A DNA stretch of 64,000 bases. Origin: Closterium sp. NIES-65 (lineage: Eukaryota; Streptophyta; Zygnematophyceae; Desmidiales; Closteriaceae). The DNA lies in the NCBI GenBank assembly GCA_948144175.1, contig CANXME010002192.1:1364001-1428000 (forward strand), given 5' to 3'. The notes under the pieces were generated by a model, which saw only the letters and a program-made list of their open reading frames with translations, did not search any database and had not been told where the DNA came from. How positions within the stretch are numbered: position 1 is the first letter of the stretch; each line of letters begins with the position of its first letter. Of the stretch, positions 1 through 10,411 are shown piece after piece. The translations under genes were made by a program, and so were the position numbers.

Positions 1-2
1 GT

Positions 3-458
3 CCCTATAGTCCTCAGCAAAATGGAGTGGCAGAGAGGTTTCATCGCACTATCCAGGCTATAGCTACCACTTTCCTTCAGTTCAAAGGCCTTGACAAGCT
101 CTGGTGGGGTGAGGCAATCACTATGGCAATTTATGTTCGCAACAGGAGACCCACAAGGCCCTTACCGGATGGTGTAACGCCATATGAGGCTTGGTTTGGA
201 GTTAAACCAGATCTGTCTATGCTTCGTGTTTTTGGTTCCATGGCCCAATACCGTGTTCTAGATGCAAAGAGACTCAAGCTGGACAGCAAAGCTCATTGGG
301 GCCTCTTCATCGGCATGAGCAATGAGAGCAAGGGATGGGTCCTTTGGGATCCTGTCACCAAGCGAGAAGTGGTTTCAAGGGATGTTGTCTTCTATGAAGA
401 CATGTCCCTTGCAGGTTGGCATAAGTTTTCCTCTTCCTCCTCTCTACCCTCTATCTAA
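3..458 (+). pseudogene. Copia element A integrase, C-terminal part (cut by window edge)
   Basis: The frame is open at the left edge, so the start is outside the window. It opens with PQQNGVAER, which carries the third catalytic acid (Glu) of a retroviral-type DDE integrase. The copia GKxD-like C-terminal region follows (YEAWFGVKPDLSMLRVFG, then AHWGLFIGMSNESKGW, then REVVSRDVVFYED). Integrase inserts the cDNA into host DNA. The frame ends at 456-458 in a pyrimidine-rich stretch, while downstream pol is in another frame, so the polyprotein is broken here. Alternatively, a short GT-AG intron (about 415-461 or ending slightly later) could explain the break. The family is clear; the intron idea is weak. 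Confidence 0.85.
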
Positions 459-571
459 CAGGAACCAGCAAGCGCACCTGAGGAAACAGCACAAGAGGAG
501 GAAGAAGATGACACTGATTCTGACCATAGCGCGATCTCCCTCAAGCCGTCGTCAACGAGTCCAGCCGTGCT

Positions 572-1759
572 ATGCCAGTGCCACCAGCAGCTACTCAACC
601 AAGTGGAGATGAAGGTCAGCCATCAAATGAAGACAATCCACCGCAGCAAGTCACCGTTCCATCACCACCAAAGGAGCAGCAGCCAACAGTCACAAACCAG
701 CCAGCTATATCAACACCAGCCTCACAATTTCAACGCCAACCGGATCAGCCCACCACTACGCCATCAAACCCATCACCAGCCATCACTCCAGAGGCAACTA
801 CAGAAGCTCATCATCATCCCATGCAGCAGCAATCAACAGCTACAAGACCCCAAGTACCTACATCAACACCATCTACGACTCTTCCTAGCAACAAGTCAAC
901 TGTCACCGCAACACCTCGTTCTCATACCACACGTTCATCACTTGTTCCAACGTCAAGCCAGCTCATAGCACGAGGATCACTTCAGCGAGTCACCACCAAC
1001 ACCAGCTCCAACAGTCCACTTCTTCACCCAAGACCTTTCTCAACTTCACCCCCACGTCCCGGATTCGGTCGTCATCAGTTACCACCATCTTCAACACCGA
1101 GCAACAACACCAACCAGCCCCAACCATCACCACCTCTCGACAAGACAGCGTCATCATCAATTCCCAAGCTTCTAGTCTCAAGATCCCCACCAAGAGCATC
1201 TTCACAACCAACTATGCCGACAAACGTTTCAGCTTCACCGCCACGAGTCACCATACCTAATCCTCAAGTCAACACCGATAATCAAGATATTTCCACGCCA
1301 GGAGAAGAACAAGCAGCCGTGCCGCCGTCGCAGCCGATGTCGCAGCCGTTGTCTCAGCCCCAAATGACCGCATCAACGCAATCAAACACTGTGAGACCGA
1401 ACCCTACCACTAATGTGTCTCAGCCAAGTGAGGAGTTTGGTAAAGGTAAACGAGTCCGCAAGGTAAAAAAGCCCTTCACTTTCATGGTTGACATGTCATC
1501 AAGGTGCACATGTGAGGAGAGTGAGAATTGCATTCACAAGAAGGTAGAGGCAATATGCATGGCAGCATCACATCTTCCGCGAGAGCCCTTGAGTCGTCGT
1601 GAGGCAATGGCAAGTCCCGAGAGAGAGCATTGGTTGAAAGCCGAGGAAGAAGAGATTGAGAGTCTCATGAAGCGAGGTACATGGCGTCTTGTTGAGCCAC
1701 CTCCAGGGAAGAGGGGTAATTGGTGTCAAATGGGTATACAAGATCAAGGTAAAAGGTGA
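572..1759 (+). pseudogene. Copia element A linker between integrase and reverse transcriptase
   Basis: This is a proline-, serine-, threonine- and glutamine-rich stretch of roughly 290 residues. It ends in the conserved copia pre-RT segment (REAMASPEREHWLKAEEEEIESLMKRGTW in two pieces, then LVEPPPGKR). That segment normally runs straight into WVYKIK of the RT, but here the WVYKIK part is in a different frame. A small indel therefore lies near 1715-1725. Low-complexity linkers are usual at this point in plant copia polyproteins. The coding frame also differs from the upstream integrase frame, so element A has at least two frame breaks. Confidence 0.7.
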
Positions 1760-3308
1760 TGGTAGCCTCGATAGGTACAAGGCAAGGTTAGTGGCAAAAG
1801 GTTATTCCCAAATTCCAGGTCTTGACTTCACCGAAACCTTTGCCGCGGTAGCAAAGTACACCACGGTACGAGTCCTCCTCGCCATAGCCGCATATCTTGT
1901 TCTCCATATCCATCAAATGGATGCCAAGAACGCATTTCTCTACGGTGTCTTGGAAGAAGAGGTATACATGGCACAACCCGAAGGTTATGATGACCATAGG
2001 GGTCGAGTGTGTCACTTGGTAAAGTCCTTTTATGGTCTCAAACAGTCCACACGGGTTTGGTATCATGCTCTTGAGCAGGTACTTTTCAAGCATGGTTTCA
2101 CAAGGTCCATGAGAGACAACGCTCTGTACTTCATGCACACGAGTGAGGGGGAGTACATTTGGCTCTTGGTATATGTCGATGACCTCCTCCTAGTCTCAGG
2201 TTCTCTTGATCTTCTCAACAAGGTGAAAGGTATTCTCACAAGTGCATTCACGATAACCGATCTTGGTGAGCCGAGTCATTATCTTGGTATGAACATTGTG
2301 AGAGATCGTAAGTCACGGTCCATCTTCTTATTCCAGCAAAGGTACATCCAAAAGGTCCTTAAGAGGTTTGGTCTTGATGATAGCAAGCCATCACCTACCC
2401 CACTTCCTTCCAACTTTGTCCTTTTGTCTTCACATCAGCCCTATGAAGAGAGAGAGTCAAGCCTTGATATCATAGGTATTAAGGAGTTGTGTCTTGAGGA
2501 GAGTGAGCATCATGGTGAGAATTCACTTAAGGTATCCCCACAAGACCTAGCTCTCTACCAAAGTCAGGTTGGGTGTCTCATGTATGCAGCCCTATGCACA
2601 AGGCCCGACTTAGCATTCACGGTATCTAAGCTAGCTCAACACATGAGTGCCCCTTCACCTATTCATATGCATGCAGCCAAGCGAGCTCTTTGGTATCTCA
2701 AAGGTACTTCTAATCATGGTCTTCTCTTCCAAGCCAGCCCATATGCAAGCTCCCTCCAAGGCTTTACCGATGCAGATAGAGCGGGAGAATTGAGCACACG
2801 CAAGTCTACCGGCGGCTACATCTTCCTCATGTGTGGTGCCGCTGTTTCTTGGCAATCGCGCAGGCAAAGTTGTGTGGCACTTTCAACAACCGAAGCTGAG
2901 TACATGGCAATGACCGAAGGAGCAAGGGAGGCAATCTGGTTACGTGGACTCTTAGAGGACTTCAGGCAGCCGCAAACTCGACCAACTCTGCTCTACGTGG
3001 ACAACACTTCAGCCATAGCTCTTTCCAAGAACCCGGTTCATCATGGGCGTACAAAACACATCGAGGAGCAATACCACTTAATTCGTGAGCAACTAGAGAA
3101 AGGAGTTCTCGCCGTCAACTTTTGCCGTTCATTTGATCAAGTAGCAGATTTCATGACCAAAGTTCTTCCGCATGATGCATTCAACATGTGCAAGGCAAGA
3201 GCAGGCCTCATGACACTTCATGAAGCAGTGGAGCAGTTTGAGGAGAATGAGGAGTGTGAGGGGAAGAGACGTGGGCAGCAGCATGAAGTGTATGCTAAGG
3301 AGATGTGA
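1689..3308 (+). CDS. Copia element A reverse transcriptase and RNase H
   Basis: This open frame of about 530 codons holds an apparently complete RT and RNase H, which copy element RNA into DNA and degrade the RNA strand. The RT begins at WVYKIKVKGDGSLDRYKARLVAK in two parts. It carries the first catalytic Asp in HQMDAKNAFLYG and the YVDD box in LLVYVDDLLLVSG. The Copia RT tail YLGMNIVRD and the CLMYAALCTRPDLAF connection follow. RNase H shows DADRAG, TTEAEYMA, YVDNTSAIAL and KHIEEQYHLI, ending in DFMTKVLP. It is followed by about 45 bp, a polypurine tract and an LTR, so it is the 3' end of pol. No stop interrupts it. The upstream frameshift makes autonomous activity unlikely. Confidence 0.9.
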   Translation: MLSHLQGRGVIGVKWVYKIKVKGDGSLDRYKARLVAKGYSQIPGLDFTETFAAVAKYTTVRVLLAIAAYLVLHIHQMDAKNAFLYGVLEEEVYMAQPEGYDDHRGRVCHLVKSFYGLKQSTRVWYHALEQVLFKHGFTRSMRDNALYFMHTSEGEYIWLLVYVDDLLLVSGSLDLLNKVKGILTSAFTITDLGEPSHYLGMNIVRDRKSRSIFLFQQRYIQKVLKRFGLDDSKPSPTPLPSNFVLLSSHQPYEERESSLDIIGIKELCLEESEHHGENSLKVSPQDLALYQSQVGCLMYAALCTRPDLAFTVSKLAQHMSAPSPIHMHAAKRALWYLKGTSNHGLLFQASPYASSLQGFTDADRAGELSTRKSTGGYIFLMCGAAVSWQSRRQSCVALSTTEAEYMAMTEGAREAIWLRGLLEDFRQPQTRPTLLYVDNTSAIALSKNPVHHGRTKHIEEQYHLIREQLEKGVLAVNFCRSFDQVADFMTKVLPHDAFNMCKARAGLMTLHEAVEQFEENEECEGKRRGQQHEVYAKEM

Positions 3309-3350
3309 AAGGAGCATCAGCATGGGTGTATGTGTGCTTCGGGTCTGGTG

Positions 3351-3970
3351 CGAGGGGGAGTGTTGGAGAATCGAGTTTCTGCCGCCCCAGCCCTTTGCAC
3401 ACAAGCAGCAGCAAGGGGGAATGTCGGCGATGAATCAGAGGCTTCGGGAAGTACTTCGAAAGTTCCACCACCAATCAGATTTCAGCCGAAGACTCGATAC
3501 AGTTCAAAGCTGCCTTCAAACCGAAGTGTTGGCAGTTTCTACAGGTTTCTACACATCAGAATCAGCTATAACAGAAATATCCAGAGTTTTCTTATTCATG
3601 CACCTCATGTGGCACTCAAAGTCACTCAAGGTCCATCCATTCTAGATTGTGCCCAAGTTACCAGGGAAGTTACATTGCCTATCAGCCTAGTTTGAGCTTT
3701 CAATCTGTCTTGTTTGTGATGCCTATAGAGTTGTGCTTTAGAGGGCTTGTTAATCTTGAACATAGTGAAGTTTTACCGCATCCAGTCAATTCCAGCAGCC
3801 CTGCTAAGACTTTCCAGCCAAGTTTCCAGCCCTCCAGTAGTCACAGCTACTCTGCTTTACAAGTATAACGCCCTTCACCTGGATCACTAATGCCATAAGT
3901 GTATCTGACTGAAGTGCATCATGTCTGTATGCTGTTAGCCCCACAGTCTCTGGGTGCCCGTCTCATTACA
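3351..3970 (+). repeat. Element A polypurine tract and 3' LTR
   Basis: A GA-rich tract (cgagggggag, 3351-3360) lies directly before TGTTGGAGAATC at 3361, the classic copia plus-strand primer followed by an LTR start. The LTR would end in ..TTACA at 3970 (about 610 bp, TG..CA). The end is set by the start of element B and its GAAAA duplication at 3972-3976. The 5' LTR is outside the window, so the right boundary and target duplication cannot be verified internally. Confidence 0.75.
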
Positions 3971-3976
3971 CGAAAA

Positions 3977-4781
3977 TGCGAAGAATTATTCTACGGGAGA
4001 GCTTGACTAGCGTGGGACACATGGCCAGAGTTATGGCAATGATTCTGAGGAGTGAACTTAGTTGACTTGGTAGAATTCAAGCATAGTTCCAGTAGCAAAA
4101 GTTCATAGAACAAGATTATGGTACAAGCAAAAGGAACCAAATAGCTAAGACAACGAGCCCTGTAAAAATGTTCCTCGACAAGCACTTGAATCTGTCGAGT
4201 CAGCAACGGCAGGTGAAACGACCAAAAACATGCATATTTCACATGAGTTGGTAGTTGCTCAGGTTTACAACGTTCATAGTTGTGCACGTTTTAACTGTTA
4301 GTAAAAACGTGTTTCAGGTTCAATTCCTTACTGCATCGAATTCTCCTGGGGAGTACAATTTCCGAAATTACCTGATTGGTAGAAATTTGCTGTTCCGTAA
4401 TTGGGCGAAATTCGCGAACATTGCAAATTTTGGAGCCAAGTGATTCTGGTCGACCAGAATCGATCTGCTCGACGAAACACTTGTCGAACTAAATTATGTC
4501 GACCAGCAATCCGTCGAAACACCAATTCTGCCAATTTCGTCTATCAGAAAGGCACGTCTTTGACGCCGTTTTACTCCCATCAACGAGCTCCTTCTAGACG
4601 AGGACTTTGATTGAGCAGAGAAAACACTTCTACCTCGACCAATTAATCTCGTCGACAAACGACTCGTCGCACACAGATAAAAGTCCCCGAAGTCGCCGAT
4701 GACCACCAAACGAACACCGTCTTGTTCCGAAATGCATGGTCGACTTTGCCCAAGCGAGGGGGGGGCCTTTTCACTTCGACA
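3977..4781 (-). repeat. Element B 3' LTR
   Basis: On the minus strand this starts TGTCGAAGTG next to the polypurine tract GGTAGGGGAG (plus 4782-4791) and ends ..TTCTTCGCA. It is the partner of 17353-18159. A diverged relative of its central part is seen at 27644-28239. Confidence 0.88.
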
Positions 4782-4925
4782 CTCCCCTACCCAGCTCACG
4801 CTTGGGCACCCACACACAAGGTCCACCCAGAACCTAGAGGGATAGAATACAAGGAGAAAATTCCTTCTACGTGCAACACATAGCACGTAAATCACCGCAC
4901 CAGCCGTGCAGAAAGGGCACGACAC

Positions 4926-6290
4926 CTACTGCTGCACCGCGTTATCCCCGTCGCCTGCGTCGGCCAGATGCACTTGGCCGATTGCGACGGAGCACTGGTT
5001 GAAAGCCGGAAAATGCAGCGCCTTCGTCAGAAAATCTGCCGGCTGCTCGGAGGTCGGGATGTACTGCAGAGCAATCTTCCTGCACTTCACCATCTGTTGC
5101 AGCCAGGCGTAGCGTCGCTCCATGTGCTTGATGTTGCCCTTGAGCCCCAAGCCTTCTGCGACAGTGATCGCCGACTGGTTGTCCACGTGCAGAACAGTCG
5201 GCTTCCTTGGGTCGAGCAGACGGAACTCTGTAAGGAGGAAGCGCAAACGGCGAGCCTCCTTACCGGCTTTGGTCGCCGCAACGTACTCTGATTCGGTCGA
5301 CGAGAGGGTCGCGAACTTGATGCGCTTGCTCGCCAAGGAGACTACGGCTCCTCCGAAGACAAAAACGTAGCCGCCTGTGCTCGTTCGATTCTGCTTATCG
5401 CCAGCGTCGTCGGCATCTGCATTGCTGACTAGACACAGCAACTCTGGTCTGCCGCCGAACTCCAGAGTGGCGTCACGAGTTTCAGCGAGGTAGTGCAGAC
5501 AGCGATCGACCTCACGCCAGTGGTTGTCGCTCCGCATTGTCAGGCCCGATCCGAGCTTGCTGCAAGCAAAGGCAATGTCGGGCCTCGTCGTGGTGGCCGC
5601 GAACTGCAGCGAGCCGGCCTTCTGCCGATACTCTACTTCCTCGCGTGACTGAAACTTCTCGTCGTCGAACACCAGCTCTGCGTAGGCATCGACGGAGAAC
5701 GGCGTCTTCGGCACTCGCCCGGTCTGCTCCTCGTCGATGAAACGCCGACGCAGCTTGTCGACGTAGACTTGCTGGTGAAGCCACAACTTCCTCGCAGGAC
5801 GGTCGTGCACGATTTCCAGCCCGAGATACTTCTCGACCGGGCTGATTTCGCGAATCTCTAAGGCGGCCTCCAACAGCTCCTTCAGCATCGCAGTGCTGCT
5901 ACTTGCAGCGAGCAAATCGTTGACGTAGACGAACACCCAGCATGCCACTCCGTCGTCGCCAACCTTGAAGTACAGCGCCTCATCGACCTGGCTCTTCTGC
6001 CACTTGGCGCTAGTCAGCACCGCATCGAGCGTCGAGTACCACAGCAGCTGACTCTGCTTCAGGCCGTACAAGCTCTTGAGCAGCTTGCAGACTCGGTCAG
6101 TTCCGTCGTTGAAGTAGTCGGGCTGGTACATGTAGAGGACACGATCCTGCTTGCTCTGCCGAAATGCATTCTTCATGTCGAGCTGCATCAGATGCAGGTC
6201 GAGCACCGCGACGATGCTAAGAAAGATCTGCAGAGTTACGTAGCTCCCCACCGGCGCGTACGTCTCGTCGTAATCTGCGCCGTGAACCTA
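4926..6290 (-). pseudogene. Element B reverse transcriptase and RNase H (inactive)
   Basis: On the minus strand, after a TAG at 6288-6290, the frame reads VHGADYDETYAPVGSYV, then QLDMKNAF (first RT Asp), then YGLKQSQLLWY. The catalytic box is YVND in VFVYVNDLLA instead of YVDD, so an active-site Asp is lost (Asp to Asn). RNase H follows with ADADDAGDKQNRTSTGGY, STESEYVA, HVDNQSAITVA and HMERRYAWLQ, ending in ADFLTKALHF. The stop replaces the Gln codon (CAG) still present in relative B2 in GFTQVYGADY. Two independent lesions therefore disable it. The 3' end at 4926 is followed by a polypurine tract and LTR. Confidence 0.88.
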
Positions 6291-6865
6291 CGTGAAGCCT
6301 TTCACGACCAAGCGGGCCTTCTCGCGGGCGACCGTGTCATCGACGTGGTACTTCGTCGTGAGTACCCAGTGGTTCTTCATGATGTTGACACCGCGCGGAC
6401 GCTCGACCAACTCCCACGTCCCGTTAGAGATGAGATTTTTGATCTCCTCGTCCATGGCTGCTTTCACCGCCTTGCCCTTCCAGCTCACCAACGCTTCCTT
6501 CACTGTCATGTTGGTGATGTCCCAGCGATGCTCTGGGTCAGCGTGCATGTCGGGGTCGAGCTCGGGCAGATCAACGTCGTCCTCTGCTTCGTCGAGCAGA
6601 GTGCTGTAGGCCGTCGGCGGCAGACAAGCGTGGTAGCTCAGCTTTGCAGGCGGCTTGCCAATGTTGGGGCGGGTAGATCGGCATGGTTTTGCCTTTTCGA
6701 TCGCGACCTCAACCACGTCGTCGTCTTCGGACTGCTCCCTTTCTCCGCCACCGGCCGCACCGATGACTTCCACAACGTCGTCGCTCGACGAGTCGTCGTC
6801 GAACTGCTCCCCTGTCGGCAACTCCTCTACCGATGGCTCCCCCAGGGTCGGCTTCTCTGCCAACG
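6291..6865 (-). pseudogene. Element B pre-RT linker, fused in frame to C1 gag
   Basis: This is an acidic, Ser/Asp-rich linker followed by the conserved pre-RT block (MTVKEALVSWKGKAV, then MDEEIKNLISNGTWEL, then RPRGVNIMKNHWVLTTKY). The same block occurs in B2 at about 60900-61130. The frame is open and continuous with the C1 gag upstream. The join at about 6866 lies inside a C-type gag sequence (GDRAG-E), just where C3 and C4 continue with Gln and a Cys or Ser. It therefore marks a deletion breakpoint rather than a natural protein boundary. Confidence 0.8.
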
Positions 6866-8081
6866 GCTCACCCGCGCGGTCGCCGGAACGAAGAACGTAG
6901 GTGCAGGGACCAGTACCCCCACCCCTCTGACGCCTAGCGTACCACTCACGAAGCTGCTGAGGCGAAGGGATGTCCCGCGAGCGCTGCTGCTGCTGCCGCT
7001 GCGAGCGCTGGCCACCATCACCGCCGCTACGCTGCTGGGTACCACCCCGACCAGCTCCACCTCCTCCACCACCACCGCCTCCTCCGCTGCCGCCTCCACC
7101 GCCTCCACCTCCGCCGCCTCCACCTCCGCCACTGCCTCCACCACCACCGCTGGCACCACCACCACCGTCTCCGCCGCTGCTGCCACCACCACCACCACCC
7201 CCGCCAGTAGTCCCGCCGCCACCCCCACTCCCTCCGCCGCCACCGCCGCCACCGCCACCGCCACCGCCCCCTCCAGCTCCACCCGCGCCCTTGCCCCCCT
7301 TGCCCTTGCTGGAGCGACGTCTCCCACTAGGGGTAGACGCCGCGCCGACCGACTCAAGACCAAGCAGGTCGGCAGCAGCAGCAGAGGCAACAGAGGGCAG
7401 CAAGGGGGAAGGAGAGCACCCCTCAAAGATGGGGGTGCAAGGGTCACCACGAGAAGCACCTACAGCGACTATGCTCTTCTCCGCTGCGAGGAGGGCCTTC
7501 TCGAGGAGGTCGACGGTGAGGGTGGTGGGACAGACTGCGAGAAAGTGGTCCCTGACGACTCGAAGGGAGTCAGGGAGGCGCGCGACTACGTAGTAGAGAG
7601 CGATGTACATGGGGGGGGGGTTCTTAGCGCAGAACTCAGCAGGAAGGGCGGCGCGGTAGCGAGTGTCACTAGTGCGGAGGTGCGTAATGAGGTCAGCAAC
7701 AGTGGGAAAGGCAGAGAGGTCAGGAAAGAGGTAGGGAAGCATGAGACGGCTCAGTGCAGCAGTGGCAGGGGAGGAGTAGCGCGCAACTACAGCGTCGTAC
7801 AAGGTCTGAGCACTCTTGTACTGACTAAAGTGCGCACGCTCAGAGGTAGGGAGGTGGCGACGCACAACAAGACGTGCAGCAGCATCGCGGGTGGCCCACT
7901 GAGAGCGGACAGTGGGATCAGCATTAGCAGCAGGAGCAGGAGAGGTGCCAGAGGTGAGGTCAAAGAGAGAAAGGTCGTCAGCCCTGTCGCACTGTAAGAA
8001 CAGCTGCAGGTCGTCTAACCAGACCTCAAAATCAATGGCGCGACCCTCAGCGTCAAAAGCTAGGACACTAGGGGTAGCCAT
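6866..8081 (-). pseudogene. Copia C1 gag (capsid-like), C-terminus lost
   Basis: The start is the ATG of MATPSVLAF at 8081, chosen because C3 (26082 region) and C4 (34762) start identically; the frame extends 8 codons further upstream. The N-terminal about 210 residues form the capsid-like region (FEVWLDDLQLFLQCD, THLRTSDTRYRAALP, RLPDSLRVVRDHFL). A glycine-rich run of about 100 residues follows, then SPQQLREWYARRQ and the start of the zinc-knuckle region (CTYVLRSGDRAG). The knuckle is cut off by the deletion that joins it to B pol. Gag packages element RNA into cytoplasmic particles. Confidence 0.85.
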
Positions 8082-8105
8082 GGCGACGACAGCGACGCAG
8101 TGCAA

Positions 8106-9127
8106 GCAGTAGGGAAAGAGCTCGCAGTGTCAGTGGGACTGTGCTCACCAGGCAGGGCAGGTCGTGTAGCTCTGCAGAAAGGCGGCTCAGCGACCGGGCG
8201 GCTCGGGTGCACAGCGGCTCGGCTCCCGGGCGGCTCGGCGGCTGGGCGGCTCGGGCGCAGGGCGGCTCGGCTCCCGGGCGGCTCGGCGGCAGGGCGGCTC
8301 GGGTGCAGGGCGGCTCGGCTTCCGGGCGGCTCGGCGGCAGGGCGGCTCGGGTCCCGGGTGGCTCGACTGCTGGGGCGGCTCTGCTGCTGGGGCGGCTCGG
8401 CCGGGAGATGCAGGGGCGGGGCCGTCAGGTGCAGCGGCGGGTCGACCGGTGCAGCGGCGGGCCGGCAGGTGCAGCGGCGGGGCCGTAGGGTGCAGCGGTG
8501 GGCCGACCAGGTGAGGCGGCGGGCCGTAGGGTGCAGCGGCGGGCCTTAGGGTGCAGCGGCGGGCCGGCAGGTGCAGCGGCGGGGCCGTCAGGTGAAGCGG
8601 CGGGCCGCTGGGTGCAGCGGCGGGCCGGCAGGTGAGCGGCGGGCCGGCAGGTGCAGCGGCGGGGCCGTCAGGTGAGGCGGCGGGCCGTAGGGTGCAGCGG
8701 TGGGCCGTAGGGTGCAGCGGCGGGCCGGCAGGTGCAGCGGCGGGGCCGTGAGGTGAAGCGGCGGGCCGCTGGGTGCAGCGGCGGGCCGGCAGGTGAGCGG
8801 CGGGCCGGCAGGTGCAGCGGCGGGGCCGTTAGGTGAGGCGGCGGGCCGTAGGGTGCAGCGGCGGGCCGTAGACAGTGGAGGCGGCGGGGCCGCGTCAAGC
8901 AGGCGGCGGGGCCGCGACGAAGCGGGCGGCAGGGCCGCGTCAGAGCCGGCGGCGGGGCCGCGTCAAGCAGGCGGCGGGGCCGCGATCAGGAGGGGTGGCG
9001 GGGCCGCGTCTGAGGGACAGCGGGGCCGCGAGGGAAATGGCGACCCGAGGGGTCGCTAAAAAAAAAAGGGCGCGCCTCGGGGCGCGCTTCGGTGGGCCCT
9101 TAAAAAAAACGGTCCTAAGGAAGGACC
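8106..9127 (-). repeat. C1 leader: GC-rich tandem repeats
   Basis: This untranslated leader lies between the primer-binding site and gag. It is made of imperfect short repeats: GCGGCTCGG-type units (about 8180-8400), GGTGCAGCGGCGGGCC-type units (8410-8880) and GGCGGGGCCGCG units (8880-9030). Long open frames on both strands (Pro/Ala or Gly/Arg-rich) are composition artefacts. Comparable leaders exist in C2, C3, C4 and C5. Confidence 0.8.
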
Positions 9128-9264
9128 CGCTCTATACCATGTGAAAACAAGTGAATGAAATGACTAAGTCAGAGTTGGGTACAAATACAACCCTAGAAAG
9201 ATGTACCCCATATGTGCTACCCCACTATAGCCTACAAACATGCATCAGCTATAATACTCTGACA
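9128..9264 (-). repeat. C1 5' LTR (9140-9264) and primer-binding site (9128-9139)
   Basis: On the minus strand the LTR runs TGTCAGAGTATT..TTTTCACA, 125 bp. It is followed directly by TGGTATAGAGCG, one base away from the initiator-Met tRNA site TGGTATCAGAGC. It contains the C-family core GGCTATAGTGGGGTAGC. The 3' LTR is gone. The insertion point is in B gag, just right of 9264. Confidence 0.85.
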
Positions 9265-10018
9265 GTTCTGCAGGTCGCTCAGATTGCTGCATGAATTCTT
9301 CTTGGATGATGTGGCTCGAAAGCGAATCCTCGTTCAGAGTCTCGCGCGTCCCGGGAATTGTCAGCATCCAGCGCATCGGATTGTAGTCCGAGGGGAGGCC
9401 ACTGTTGACATAAGTGACATACGATGCCGCACAGTAGTCGATGCCGGCCATCCGCAGATTGGCCAAGACTCGCAGCGCTCGATTGCAGTACTCGGTCGCT
9501 GATTCTTGCTCCCCCATCCGAATGTTGGTCAACTTCTTCTCCAGCTGACTTATGTAGAGGTCGTCGGTCGCTTTGTAGGTGCGCATGATGTACTGCCACG
9601 CTTGGAAGCCAGCATCCACCCGAAGTCTGCGCGACTTCATAGCGACCTGCACCATAGGCGAGCAGCACCTCGAAATGACCATAAATGTCAGAAGATGAGC
9701 TGCGTGAAATTCCGACCAGAGCTCCACATCCTCCTCGTCCGGCACCAGAACAGTTCCGTCGACGAACTTCTTCAATCCGGCAATTCCTAGCTCAGGCTCA
9801 ATGGATTCAATCCACGTGATCAAGTCGTGTCGAGATCTTGTCTGGCGAAAATTTATAGTATCCGTACGTCGGCGCGATGCATCCGTCTCGACGAGCTGAC
9901 GCATGAGTCGCAGAAGCCGGCCTGGCTCCACTCCGTAGAGGACGGACGTTGCTGTTCGAGCTGCCTCCAGTCGCAGATGATCGCAGCACTTGCGCCTGCA
10001 CTCCGCCAACTCTGACAT
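9265..10018 (-). pseudogene. Element B gag, N-terminal 251 codons
   Basis: The ATG at 10018 (MSELAECRRKC) is chosen because an in-frame TGA lies just upstream. The protein resembles the gag of B2 at the right end of the window. Shared stretches are YISQLEKKLTNIRMGEQES with YIGQLEEKMTHIWMGEQES, and ETLNEDSLSSHIIQEE with EFLNEDSITSYILQDE. It has no recognisable zinc knuckle because the C1 insertion at 9264 ends it; the last few codons before the stop come from the C1 LTR. It would form the particle shell. It is separated from its own leader by C2. Confidence 0.85.
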
Positions 10019-10051
10019 CGGCGGGCCAAATCACTCCGCGAACCCTCGTGC

Positions 10052-10187
10052 TGTTGGAATCTAGCAAAAGGAATAAATGCACTATGGAAGAGTAGGGTAC
10101 AAGTATGAAACCCTAAACGGGGCTGTACCCCATATTGGCTACCCCACTACAACGGACACATATATAGCATGCATATAATTTTACACA
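10052..10187 (-). repeat. C2 3' LTR
   Basis: On the minus strand this runs TGTGTAAAATTA..GATTCCAACA. It is preceded by the short G-rich polypurine tract GCCTATGGGGA (plus 10188-10198). It matches the 5' copy at 16870-17005 in length and core. Confidence 0.85.
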
Positions 10188-10411
10188 TCCCCATAGGCAA
10201 AATGGGGGAGAACAAGGGGTCACAAGACTAGTCAAGAGAAGCAAAGCAAGCTCAGGGTGGATCACAACGTCACCTCACACACTGAGCACAAGTAAAGGGC
10301 CACAAGGCCAGTTCACGTGCACAGGTATATATGCAACAACAACAGCACAGTCATCTCTACCTAGCAGAACAAGTATGCAGGTATATATATAGATCACAGT
10401 ACAAGCAAAGT

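Noticed and set aside
415..468. Spliceosomal intron in element A after the integrase
   Set aside because: Good donor and pyrimidine tract, but the nearest acceptor leads to an early stop and a further frameshift is still needed; recorded only as a weak alternative.
6970..7593. Plus-strand Pro-rich frame
   Set aside because: It is the complement of the glycine-rich gag tail of C1; the minus strand has family-level conservation.
6291..8081. A natural gag-RT chimeric retrotransposon
   Set aside because: B gag upstream of the C1 LTR, and B LTRs with GAAAA at both outer ends, are better explained by insertion of C1 into B and a later deletion.
8410..9050. Long Gly/Arg/Ala or Pro-rich open frames on both strands in GC-rich leaders (also 15430-16030, 26160-26840, 34270-34690, 51290-52090)
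   Set aside because: They follow tandem GC-rich units in all frames, differ between copies and have no domain; they are leader repeats.
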